Shown here: piece after piece, positions 1 through 6,042 of the stretch | Numbering within the stretch: position 1 is the first letter of the stretch | Layout of the letters: each line of letters begins with the position of its first letter | DNA from: Burkholderiales bacterium | Lineage (GTDB): Bacteria; Pseudomonadota; Gammaproteobacteria; Burkholderiales; CAIKXV01 | Assembly: GCA_019751575.1 (NCBI GenBank) | Contig: JAIENF010000806.1 | Location: 1 to 9,212, forward strand | Length of the DNA stretch: 9,212 nt | Direction: 5' to 3' | Notes under the pieces: model-generated | The model's input: only the letters and a program-made list of their open reading frames with translations | Database searches by the model: none | Told to the model about the DNA's origin: nothing | Translations under genes and position numbers: made by a program

Positions 1-1
1 C

Positions 2-1285
2 CCGCTCGGCCGGCGCGACACCGACCAGCCCGGCACGCGTGCCGACCGGTCGGGCCGGCGGGACACCGACAAGCTGGTGGTCAAGGACAACACCATCCGC
101 ATCGATACCGCCCGCCTCGACCAGGTGCTGAACCTGTCCGGCGAGATCGGCCTGACCAAGAACCGGCTGACCTGCCTGCGCACCGAGATCATGCAGGGCA
201 AGACGTCCATCGACGTCTTCCGCGCGCTCGACGAGGCGGTGAGCCAGCTCGACCTGCTGGTCGGCGACCTGCAGAACGCGGTGATGAAGACCCGCATGCA
301 GCCGGTCGGGCGACTGTTCCAGAAGTATCCGCGCATGGCGCGCGACCTCGCCCGCCAGCTGGGCAAGGAGCTGGACCTCGAGCTCACCGGCGAAGAGACG
401 GAACTCGACAAGACGATGGTCGAGGAGCTGAACGATCCGCTGGTCCACCTGGTCCGCAACGCGGTCGACCACGGGATCGAATCGCCCGCGGACCGCCGGG
501 CGGCGGGCAAGCCCGAGAAGGGCACGGTGCGCCTGTCGGCGCGCCAGGCCGGCGACCATATCGTGATCGAGATCAGCGACGATGGCCGGGGCATGCGCCC
601 GGACGTGCTGCGGCGCAAGGCCGTCGAGAAGGGCCTGATGGACATCGAGGCCGCCAGCTCGCTCGACGACCGCCAGGCCCTCCACCTGATCTTCATGCCC
701 GGCTTCTCGACCAAGGACGAAGTGTCCAGCGTGTCCGGCCGCGGCGTGGGCATGGACGTGGTGAAGAGCAACATCCAGAAGCTGAACGGGCGCATCGAGA
801 TCACCTCGGAGCCCGGATCCGGCACCCGGATCTCGATCTCGCTGCCGCTGACGCTGGCGATCCTGCCGGTACTGGTGGTCCGGGTCGGCGACCAGCCGTT
901 CGCGGTGCCGCTGTCGATGGTTCGCGAGATCATCCCGATCCGCGCCAACGAAGTGCAGGCCGTCTCCGGCCGCGCGACGATGGTGGTGCGCGACGAGGTG
1001 CTCCCGGTGCGCACGCTGTCCGGGCTGATCGGCTGGCCGCAGCCGGCGCAGCCGCGCTACGGCGTGCTGCTGCAGGCAGCGCTGTCCTCGCTGGTGCTTG
1101 CCGTCGACGGGTTCATCGGCCGGGACGACGTGGTGATCAAGCCGCTCGACCAGATCAAGCCGAAGGGCGTGGCAGGTGCGACGCTGGCGGGCGACGGCTC
1201 GGTCGTCCTGGTGCTGGACATGGAGGCCCTGCTCGCCGAGACGGGGCATGACGACCCGGCCAGCCTGTTCGCGCGCGCAGCATGA
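2..1285 (+). CDS. cheA: Chemotaxis histidine kinase CheA, C-terminal part (5' end outside window)
   Basis: This is the sensor kinase core of a chemotaxis-type pathway. CheA autophosphorylates on its own HPt domain and passes phosphate to CheY/CheB-type regulators in receptor-CheW arrays. The frame is open to the left edge, so the GTG at 77 is not the real start; the HPt (P1) and P2 domains lie upstream. Residues below count from 77. An Arg/Asp/Gly-rich linker precedes position 77. The P3 dimerisation helices span about 6-70. The P4 ATPase follows: N box 121-135 (HLVRNAVDHG), G1 167-173 (SDDGRGM), F region 206-213 (FMPGFSTK) and G2 221-227 (GRGVGMD). The CheW-like P5 domain spans about 262-390. 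All ATP-binding boxes look intact. The protein ends soon after P5, so it lacks the C-terminal receiver domain of ChpA- or WspE-type kinases. No cheW, cheY or receptor gene lies downstream. The family is certain; which chemosensory system it serves is not visible. Confidence 0.94.
   Translation, partial: PLGRRDTDQPGTRADRSGRRDTDKLVVKDNTIRIDTARLDQVLNLSGEIGLTKNRLTCLRTEIMQGKTSIDVFRALDEAVSQLDLLVGDLQNAVMKTRMQPVGRLFQKYPRMARDLARQLGKELDLELTGEETELDKTMVEELNDPLVHLVRNAVDHGIESPADRRAAGKPEKGTVRLSARQAGDHIVIEISDDGRGMRPDVLRRKAVEKGLMDIEAASSLDDRQALHLIFMPGFSTKDEVSSVSGRGVGMDVVKSNIQKLNGRIEITSEPGSGTRISISLPLTLAILPVLVVRVGDQPFAVPLSMVREIIPIRANEVQAVSGRATMVVRDEVLPVRTLSGLIGWPQPAQPRYGVLLQAALSSLVLAVDGFIGRDDVVIKPLDQIKPKGVAGATLAGDGSVVLVLDMEALLAETGHDDPASLFARAA
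8..70 (+). repeat. In-frame tandem repeat in CheA linker (GRRDTD, 15-codon period)
   Basis: Bases 8-25 and 53-70 match at 17 of 18 positions. Both encode Gly-Arg-Arg-Asp-Thr-Asp in the CheA frame, and the single difference is a synonymous Arg codon (CGC versus CGG). The copies are exactly 45 bp apart, so the unit is 15 codons. They lie in the flexible linker just before the dimerisation domain. More copies could lie left of the window. Confidence 0.7.
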
Positions 1286-1308
1286 ACGCGGTGGCCTGAC
1301 TGCATGAT

Positions 1309-1343
1309 CCGGCGATCGCGGGCGCCCCCCCCGTGATCGCCGG
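1309..1343 (+). terminator. Strong hairpin after cheA, probable terminator without U tract
   Basis: Arm 1309-1322 pairs with 1330-1343 to give a 14-bp stem around a 7-nt C-rich loop. The one non-Watson-Crick pair (1318/1334) is G-U in plus-strand RNA but would be C-A in minus-strand RNA, so the fold suits transcripts coming from cheA. It starts 23 bp after the cheA stop. No run of T follows it, so it is not a textbook intrinsic terminator; it could act as a transcript-end stabiliser or a Rho-assisted site. Confidence 0.55.
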
Positions 1344-1347
1344 CAAA

Positions 1348-1364
1348 CCAGGCCGCAGGCCTGG
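1348..1364 (+). terminator. Second short hairpin in the cheA-MFS gap
   Basis: Arm 1348-1354 (CCAGGCC) pairs perfectly with 1358-1364 (GGCCTGG) around a 3-nt loop. It lies 4 bp after the 14-bp hairpin, forming a tandem pair. No T tract follows. It may be part of the same termination or 3'-end structure, or simply chance in GC-rich DNA. Confidence 0.35.
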
Positions 1365-1389
1365 AGGGCCGTGGCACGCGTGCTAACAT
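1361..1389 (+). promoter_or_regulatory. Candidate sigma70-type promoter (extended -10) for the MFS gene
   Basis: TAACAT at 1384-1389 matches the -10 consensus at 4 of 6 bases and is preceded by TG at the extended -10 position (TGCTAACAT). CTGGAG at 1361-1366 is a weak -35 (3 of 6), with a 17-bp spacer. Transcription would start near 1396, about 37 bp before the MFS ATG. It sits just downstream of the cheA hairpins, where a new transcript is expected. The -35 overlaps the 3' arm of the second hairpin. This is pattern matching only. Confidence 0.3.
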
Positions 1390-1432
1390 CCCGGGCTTCC
1401 GTGCCTATCCGACGCGACGCGCCTGCCCCACG

Positions 1433-2785
1433 ATGTCCGGCCTAGCAACCCTGCCCCAGTCCCCGCAACCCGGCATCATGCGGCTCAAGGACGTGTGGCT
1501 GATCTCCGCCGGCCATGCGATGACGCACTGGTACACGGCGACGTTCTACCTGCTGCTGCCGCTGATCGGCAGCGAGCTCGGCCTCTCCTACGTGCAGATC
1601 GGCTTCATCATGACCGTGCAGCACGCGGTCGGCGCCGCCTCGAACCTGCCGGCAGGCATGCTGGTCGACCGCTATGCGAACCGCGGCCTCATGATGGCAG
1701 CCGCGCTCTTCTGGGTCGGATTTCCCTACCTGCTGATGGGCTTCACCAGCACCTACTGGGTGCTGCTCGCCTGCGTCACGCTGGTTTCGGTGGGCAACAA
1801 CATCTGGCACCCGACCGCGATATCGACACTTGCCGACCGGTACCCCGCGCGCAAGGGCGTCACGCTGTCCGTCCATGGCATGGGCGGCAACGTCGGCGAA
1901 GCCGTCGCACCGCTGGTGGTCGGCGCGATGCTCGCGGTGTTCACCTGGCGCGAAGTGGTCGTGATGAACGTCGTTCCAGGGGTGTTCGCCTCGCTGCTGA
2001 TCCTCGCGATGCTGGGCGCGCTGCCTACGGTGCGCACGGGCCGCGGTGGCGATGCCAGGCCAGCGGGCCTGACGCCGATGGACGTGCAATCGGCGAACGC
2101 GGCGGCGCCGCGCCCGCGCCCGCGCTGGTCCGACCAGATGTCCGAGTCGGCGGCGTTGCTGCGCAACCGCGCGATGATGATGATCTGCACCAGCGCAGCC
2201 TTCCGCACGATGACCCAGACCGGGCTGCTCGTGTTCCTGCCGCTGTACCTGGCCCATGACCTCGGCTATTCGATCTTCGCCGTGGGGGTCTGCCTGTTCG
2301 TGCTCCAGGCGGCGGGCTTCGCGGCCTCGCCGATCGCAGGCCATCTCTCCGACCGCCTGGGCCGGTCGCGCATCGTCGCCGGCTCGATGCTGATGAGTGC
2401 GGTGGTGATCGGCGTGATGCTGATGGCGCCGGGCACGCTGCTGTTCGTGTTCTGCACCGCCCTGCTCGGGTTCTTCCTGTATGCCGTGCGCGCCGTGCTC
2501 CAGGCATGGATGCTGGACACCACGCCGGCGTCGGCGTCGGGCTCGGCGGTAGGCATCATGTTCAGCACGCAGGCGATCGGCGCCGCGGTCGCGCCGCTGC
2601 TCGCGGGCTGGGTCGCCGATACCTGGGGCCTGTTCGCCGTGTTCTATTTCCTGGCCGGGACGATCGTGCTGGCCAACTGCTTCGTCTTCCTGATGCCGCG
2701 CGACATGTTCCAGCGCCCGTCGCAGCCCATGTCCGGGCCACCTGCCCGGCAAGATACGCCAACCCGAGGAGAGCCACACCGATGA
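1433..2785 (+). CDS. MFS transporter, fosmidomycin-resistance (FSR)-like
   Basis: This is a 450-aa inner-membrane secondary transporter with 12 predicted membrane segments in two halves, divided by a charged Pro/Arg-rich cytoplasmic loop at about 199-245. The major facilitator loop motif appears in both halves: a degenerate copy at 74-85 (AGMLVDRYANRG) and a clear one at 303-311 (GHLSDRLGR). The His-Pro at 126-127 and GGNVGEAVAPL at 151-161 resemble FSR-type exporters, as does the His-containing first segment (GHAMTH). FSR relatives export drugs, but the substrate here is unknown and could be a metabolite. The start is uncertain: ATG at 1433 has no clear ribosome site, nor does the alternative Met16 at 1478. 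The stop overlaps the next gene by 4 bp, so the two are co-translated. Confidence 0.92.
   Translation: MSGLATLPQSPQPGIMRLKDVWLISAGHAMTHWYTATFYLLLPLIGSELGLSYVQIGFIMTVQHAVGAASNLPAGMLVDRYANRGLMMAAALFWVGFPYLLMGFTSTYWVLLACVTLVSVGNNIWHPTAISTLADRYPARKGVTLSVHGMGGNVGEAVAPLVVGAMLAVFTWREVVVMNVVPGVFASLLILAMLGALPTVRTGRGGDARPAGLTPMDVQSANAAAPRPRPRWSDQMSESAALLRNRAMMMICTSAAFRTMTQTGLLVFLPLYLAHDLGYSIFAVGVCLFVLQAAGFAASPIAGHLSDRLGRSRIVAGSMLMSAVVIGVMLMAPGTLLFVFCTALLGFFLYAVRAVLQAWMLDTTPASASGSAVGIMFSTQAIGAAVAPLLAGWVADTWGLFAVFYFLAGTIVLANCFVFLMPRDMFQRPSQPMSGPPARQDTPTRGEPHR
2766..2773 (+). promoter_or_regulatory. Ribosome binding site of the alpha/beta hydrolase
   Basis: GAGGAGAG lies inside the last codons of the MFS gene, about 8-10 bp before the ATG at 2782. 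It fixes the hydrolase start, ruling out the longer open frame that runs back to 2506. It also suggests both independent initiation and coupling through the ATGA overlap. Confidence 0.8.
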
Positions 2786-3699
2786 CCACCACCGAGACCA
2801 CCGTTACCGGCCAGGAGCACTGGACACGGAAGGGCGACATCAAGCTTTACCTGTGGGAAAAGCGTGCAGTGCCGGGCAGCGGCAGCAATGGCACGATCCT
2901 CTGGGTGCACGGCTCGTCGATGGCCTCCACGCCGACGTTCGACCTGACCGTTCCCGGCCGGCCAGACTCCTCGGTGATGGACTGGTTCGCCAAGCGCGGC
3001 TTCGACAACTGGTGCGTCGACATGGAAGGCTATGGCCGCTCCGACAAGTCGCGCGACATCTACTTCGACATCTCGAACGGCGCCGACGACGTGAAGGCGG
3101 CCAGCGACTACATCATGAAGACGCGCGGGACGAAGCAGTTCATGGTGTACGGCATCTCGTCGGGCGCGCTGCGCGCGGCCATGTTCGCCGAGCGCAACCC
3201 CGAGCGCGTGTCGCGACTCGCGCTCGACGCCTTCGTCTGGACCGGCGAAGGCGCGCCGACGCTGGTCGAGCGCAAGAAGAAGCTGGCCGACTTCATCGCC
3301 ATCAAGAAGCGCCCGATCGACCGCGCGTTCGTGCACTCGATCTTCAACCGCGACCACCCCGGCTGCGCGGACACGGCGACCGTCGAGGCCTTCGCCGACG
3401 CGATCCTCGCGCTCGACCACGAGATGCCCACCGGCACCTACGTCGACATGTGCTCGAAGCTGCCGGTCGTCGATCCGGCGAAGATCCACGCGGCCACGCT
3501 GCTCATGCGCGGTGAATTCGACGGCATCGCCGCCCTGGACGACCTGATCGAGTTCTTCAAGCGGCTGCCCAACCCGGACAAGCAGTTCGCGATGATGGCC
3601 GGCATCTCGCACGCGAGCTTCCAGCAGAAGAACTACCTGATGTGCTACCACATCCTGCATTCGTTCTTCACCCAGCCGGAACCGCTGTACCGCGGCTGA
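2782..3699 (+). CDS. Alpha/beta-fold hydrolase
   Basis: This is a 305-aa cytoplasmic enzyme with no signal peptide or membrane segment. The alpha/beta hydrolase signs appear in order: oxyanion-hole HG at 43-44 (WVHGSS), the DxEGYGRSD strand-turn at 80-88, nucleophile elbow GISSG at 124-128 with Ser126, probable acid Asp247 (RGEFDG), and His277 (GISHAS). The triad is therefore complete. The family covers esterases, lactonases, C-C hydrolases and dehalogenases; a Ser rather than Asp nucleophile argues against a dehalogenase. The substrate cannot be told from sequence. The ATG overlaps the MFS stop (ATGA, 2782-2785) and has a good ribosome site, so it works alongside that transporter, perhaps by breaking down what it moves or making what it exports. 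Two strong hairpins follow within 90 bp. Confidence 0.9.
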   Translation: MTTTETTVTGQEHWTRKGDIKLYLWEKRAVPGSGSNGTILWVHGSSMASTPTFDLTVPGRPDSSVMDWFAKRGFDNWCVDMEGYGRSDKSRDIYFDISNGADDVKAASDYIMKTRGTKQFMVYGISSGALRAAMFAERNPERVSRLALDAFVWTGEGAPTLVERKKKLADFIAIKKRPIDRAFVHSIFNRDHPGCADTATVEAFADAILALDHEMPTGTYVDMCSKLPVVDPAKIHAATLLMRGEFDGIAALDDLIEFFKRLPNPDKQFAMMAGISHASFQQKNYLMCYHILHSFFTQPEPLYRG

Positions 3700-3710
3700 A
3701 CGAAGCGCCC

Positions 3711-3743
3711 CCGGTTCGCCGCGAGACCGTGCGCGGCGACCGG
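3711..3743. terminator. Hairpin 1 of the convergent termination zone
   Basis: Arm 3711-3723 pairs with 3732-3743 in a 12-bp GC-rich stem (8 + 4 bp, with T3715 bulged) around an 8-nt loop. It begins 11 bp after the hydrolase stop, so it most likely ends the plus-strand transcript. It can fold from either strand. No T tract flanks it on either side. Confidence 0.6.
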
Positions 3744-3772
3744 ATGGACGGATCGGCGGGCACCGTGCGCGG
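3726..3772. repeat. 11-bp direct repeat shared by the two convergent-zone hairpins
   Basis: ACCGTGCGCGG occurs at 3726-3736 and again at 3762-3772, 36 bp apart. The first copy forms loop plus 3' arm of hairpin 1, and the second spans the loop of hairpin 2. It may reflect a local duplication or pairing constraint. The span given covers both copies and the bases between. Confidence 0.6.
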
Positions 3773-3785
3773 TGCCCGCCGGATC
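3751..3785. terminator. Hairpin 2 of the convergent termination zone, bidirectional
   Basis: Arm 3755-3765 (GGCGGGCACCG) pairs perfectly with 3770-3780 around the 4-nt loop TGCG. C3754-G3781 and then GATC/ATC pairing past one bulged base (3782) extend it to about 15 bp. It lies 13 bp beyond the stop of the minus-strand Bug gene, in the right place to end that transcript, and as a near-perfect inverted repeat it can fold from both strands. There is no T tract. Confidence 0.7.
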
Positions 3786-3798
3786 GATGCCCCGCGCG

Positions 3799-4818
3799 TC
3801 AGTCGATCTTCGCGCCGACCGCCTTCACGATCTTCGCCCACTTCGCCAGTTCGGCATTGAACAGACGGCCGAACTCTTCCGGGCTGCCGCCGACGACATC
3901 ATTGCCGCCGTCGACCAGCAGCTTGCGCACGCCCGGGTCCTTCAGCACCTTGCCCACCTCGGCGTTCATCCGCCCGACGATGTCGCGCGGCGTGTTGGCC
4001 GGCGCGAGCAGGCCGAGCCACAGCGTGGCCTCGTAGCCCGGCACCTGCTCTCCGATCGCGGGCACATCGGGCAGCGCCGCGTTGCGCTGCGGGGTGGTCA
4101 CGCCCAGCGCCCTGAGCTTCCCGGAACGGATGAACGGCAGCACGGCGCTCATGCCGGTGAACGACATGGAGACCTCGCCGCCCACCAGTGCCGCGATGGC
4201 CGGGCCACTGCCCTTGAACGGCACGTGCTCCATGTCGACCTTGGCCAGCGACTCGAACAGCGCCGCGAACAGGTGCTGCGAACTGCCGTTGCCGGAGGAC
4301 GCGTAGAAGATCTGCTTCGGGCGCTTGCGCGCCACGTCGATCAATTCCTTCACGCTCTTCGCCGGGAACGACGGATGGACCACCAGCACGTTCGGCGTCG
4401 ACGCGAAATGGATCACCGGGGTGAAGTCCTTCACCGGATCGTACGGCAGCTTCGTGTACAGGGCTGCGTTGATCACGTTGGTGTTGGAGACCACCAGCCA
4501 GGCGTAGCCGTCCGGCTGCGCGCGCGCGACGGCCTCCGAGCCGAGCGTGCCGCCGGCACCCGGGCGATTCTCGATCACGATCTGCTGGCCAAGCGCCTCG
4601 GACAGCTTCTGGCCGATGATGCGCGCCGGGATGTCGGCCACGCCACCCGACGAAAAGGGAACGATCCAGCGCACCGGCTTGACCGGCCATGCCTGGGCTA
4701 ACACCGGCCCGCAGAAGGTTCCGGCAATGGCAACGCCGGCCAGGCCGGCGGCGAATCGTCTGCGGCGGTCGCCGCGGGCAGCCTGCACGGGCCCGTGCGT
4801 CCGAAAAATCCTGTTCAT
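3799..4818 (-). CDS. Tripartite tricarboxylate transporter substrate-binding protein (Bug/TctC family)
   Basis: This is a 339-aa periplasmic receptor that binds small carboxylates or related solutes, normally for a TctAB permease. An N-terminal export signal has an arginine run before a hydrophobic stretch (RRRRF, 18-22), suggesting the Tat route, with likely cleavage after AQA at about 43. The mature protein opens like other Bug proteins: WPVKPVRWIVPF at 44-55, then SSGGVAD at 56-62 and IENRPGAGGTLG at 82-93. YASSGNGSSQHL (172-183) and GVTTPQRNAALPDVP (239-253) are further family blocks. Cys36 is not in a lipobox. ATG at 4818 is preferred over an in-frame upstream start at 4854 because GGAG sits 6 bp before it. 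No tctA or tctB is in the window, so it is an orphan receptor, as is common in Burkholderiales. The ligand is unknown. Confidence 0.94.
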   Translation of the reverse strand: MNRIFRTHGPVQAARGDRRRRFAAGLAGVAIAGTFCGPVLAQAWPVKPVRWIVPFSSGGVADIPARIIGQKLSEALGQQIVIENRPGAGGTLGSEAVARAQPDGYAWLVVSNTNVINAALYTKLPYDPVKDFTPVIHFASTPNVLVVHPSFPAKSVKELIDVARKRPKQIFYASSGNGSSQHLFAALFESLAKVDMEHVPFKGSGPAIAALVGGEVSMSFTGMSAVLPFIRSGKLRALGVTTPQRNAALPDVPAIGEQVPGYEATLWLGLLAPANTPRDIVGRMNAEVGKVLKDPGVRKLLVDGGNDVVGGSPEEFGRLFNAELAKWAKIVKAVGAKID

Positions 4819-4824
4819 GCGTGT

Positions 4825-4828
4825 CTCC
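4825..4828 (-). promoter_or_regulatory. Ribosome binding site deciding the Bug gene start
   Basis: GGAG on the minus strand ends 6 bp before the ATG at 4818. No comparable site precedes the upstream in-frame start at 4854, and starting at 4818 gives a normal-length export signal. Confidence 0.75.
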
Positions 4829-4914
4829 GTCCTTGGGATCCTTGCGACCAGCACCTCGGTAGCAGCGATCGCCGCCGGGTGCGCTTCCTGCAGAGCCTGA
4901 CGGCCTGCTGTCGA

Positions 4915-4923
4915 ATGCTAACA
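4915..4923 (-). promoter_or_regulatory. Weak extended -10 candidate upstream of the Bug gene
   Basis: On the minus strand this reads TGTTAGCAT: TG at the extended position and a -10 (TAGCAT) matching 4 of 6 bases. No acceptable -35 was found at 16-18 bp. It sits after the hairpin at 4928-4948, about 100 bp before the Bug ATG. If real, it would let the receptor be expressed apart from the dehydrogenase. Confidence 0.2.
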
Positions 4924-4927
4924 CCGG

Positions 4928-4948
4928 CTCCGGCGACGACCGCCGGAG
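4928..4948 (-). terminator. Hairpin between the dehydrogenase and Bug genes
   Basis: Arms 4928-4935 and 4941-4948 (CTCCGGCG/CGCCGGAG) pair perfectly over 8 bp around a 5-nt loop, 49 bp after the dehydrogenase stop. No T tract follows on the minus strand. Bases 4933-4940 can instead pair with 4976-4983 over 8 bp, which would break this hairpin, so two exclusive folds are possible. It could be a partial terminator or attenuator, or chance. Confidence 0.35.
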
Positions 4949-4996
4949 AAAGCCTGCGTACGCGATGCGGGGACCGTCGTCGCGCGCCGGTGCCGT

Positions 4997-5926
4997 TCAA
5001 TAGCCCCGGTCGGGATCCACCACGTTGCGCAGCGCACCGCCGGCGCGCCACTGTTTCAGGTTGTCGACTACCAGCGCGGCGGCCGTAGGCAGGCTGGTCA
5101 CGCTGGCGATGTGCGGCGTCACCAGGATTCGCGGATGCGTCCAGAACGCGTGGCCGGCCGGCAGCGGTTCGGTCTCGAACACGTCCAGCGTCGCGCCCGA
5201 CAGCTGCCCCCCCTCGAGGGCGGCCAGCAGGTCGGCATCGACGAGGTGGCCGCCGCGCGCCGCATTGACCACGCAACTGCCGCGCGGCATGCAGGAGAAG
5301 GTCGATGCGCCCAGGATGCCACGCGTCTGCGCGGTGAGCGGCAACAGGCAGACGAGGATCTGCGTGCCGGCGAGGAAGGCGGTGAGTCCGGCTTCCCCGG
5401 CGAAGGTCTCTAGCCCGGGCAGCGTGCGGATGCGGCGCGACCAGCCGCGCACGTTGAAGCCCAGCCCCACCAGCGCACCGGCGGCACGCGCGCCCAGTTC
5501 CCCCATGCCCATGACCCCGACCACGCGGTCGCCGGCGAACGGCCGCACCCGCTTCTCCCAGCGCCCGGACTGCTGGAGCCGCTGGTAGTGGTCGAGCTCG
5601 CAGTGATGGCGAAGCACCGCCGCGAGCACGTACTCGGTCATCAGCACGCCGAGGTTCGGGTCGACCATGCGTACCAGCGGCACCTGGCGCGGGAACGCCG
5701 GGTCGGCGAGCACGCCGTCGACGCCGGCGCCGAGCGAGAACACGGCGCGCAGGTTCGGATAGCGCGCAAGGTCGCCGTGCTGGTGGCGCCAGGCGAACAC
5801 CACCTCGACCTGCGCCGGATCGCCGACGTCGGGCCAGACCCGCACCTCGAGCGAGGGGTCCAGCTTCAGGAACATCTCGCGCCAGGCGCTGCCGTTCTCC
5901 GTCGGCGTATTGACCAGCAGGACCAT
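4997..5926 (-). CDS. ghrA: D-2-hydroxyacid dehydrogenase, glyoxylate/hydroxypyruvate reductase A-like
   Basis: This is a 309-aa cytoplasmic NAD(P)H-dependent enzyme that reduces 2-keto acids such as glyoxylate or hydroxypyruvate to 2-hydroxyacids. The length fits GhrA (about 310). The substrate-side FSLGAGVDG block is at 63-71. The Rossmann motif G-M-G-E-L-G is at 140-145. The catalytic set is complete: Arg224 (NAARGG), Glu253 (ETEPLP) and His272 (TPHIAS). Trp262 in HAFWTHPR is the GhrA-type version of the region before the catalytic His. The frame also has a TTG start at 5941 adding five residues, but GGAG ends 6 bp before ATG 5926, so 5926 is chosen. The Bug receptor follows 178 bp downstream on the same strand and zapE ends 116 bp upstream. 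Membership in the GhrA branch is likely; the in vivo substrate is inferred. Confidence 0.88.
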   Translation of the reverse strand: MVLLVNTPTENGSAWREMFLKLDPSLEVRVWPDVGDPAQVEVVFAWRHQHGDLARYPNLRAVFSLGAGVDGVLADPAFPRQVPLVRMVDPNLGVLMTEYVLAAVLRHHCELDHYQRLQQSGRWEKRVRPFAGDRVVGVMGMGELGARAAGALVGLGFNVRGWSRRIRTLPGLETFAGEAGLTAFLAGTQILVCLLPLTAQTRGILGASTFSCMPRGSCVVNAARGGHLVDADLLAALEGGQLSGATLDVFETEPLPAGHAFWTHPRILVTPHIASVTSLPTAAALVVDNLKQWRAGGALRNVVDPDRGY

Positions 5927-5932
5927 CGTGCA

Positions 5933-5936
5933 CTCC
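5933..5936 (-). promoter_or_regulatory. Ribosome binding site deciding the dehydrogenase start
   Basis: GGAG on the minus strand ends 6 bp before ATG 5926. It lies inside the five-codon extension that a TTG start at 5941 would give, so the two readings exclude each other and the ATG is favoured. Confidence 0.75.
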
Positions 5937-6042
5937 GGCAAATGAAGTCGCGCGAGCCACGCGACCGCGAGAGGTTACCGCAGCCAGGCACTGCAGGACA
6001 GGCGGCCGGCGCGAAACCCGGAAGCCCGTTGCAGCCGCGCCT

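Noticed and set aside
32..43. Palindrome GGCACGCGTGCC, with a similar GCACGCGTGC at 1374-1383
   Set aside because: The first is inside the CheA coding linker and such GC palindromes are common at this base composition. I see no operator-like arrangement.
1442..2779. A 445-codon open frame antisense to the MFS gene
   Set aside because: Its composition is Arg/His/Ala-rich with no recognisable domain, as expected of a GC-rich shadow frame. The sense frame has clear MFS motifs.
2506..2781. Upstream extension of the hydrolase frame inside the MFS gene
   Set aside because: The extension is Arg/Gly/His-rich shadow sequence; GAGGAGAG before ATG 2782 fixes the true start.
2644..3660. A 338-codon minus-strand frame opposite the hydrolase
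   Set aside because: The sense frame has a ribosome site and full hydrolase triad; the antisense product is low-complexity Val/Arg/Asp/His.
4697..4928. 12-mer GCTAACACCGGC at 4697-4708 and 4917-4928
   Set aside because: One copy lies in the signal-peptide coding region of the Bug gene and the other in the gap. There is no symmetry or further copy, so it is probably coincidence.
5947..5965. 6-bp inverted repeat upstream of the dehydrogenase start
   Set aside because: Short stem with a 7-nt loop in GC-rich DNA. It does not cover the ribosome site and is too weak to call regulatory.
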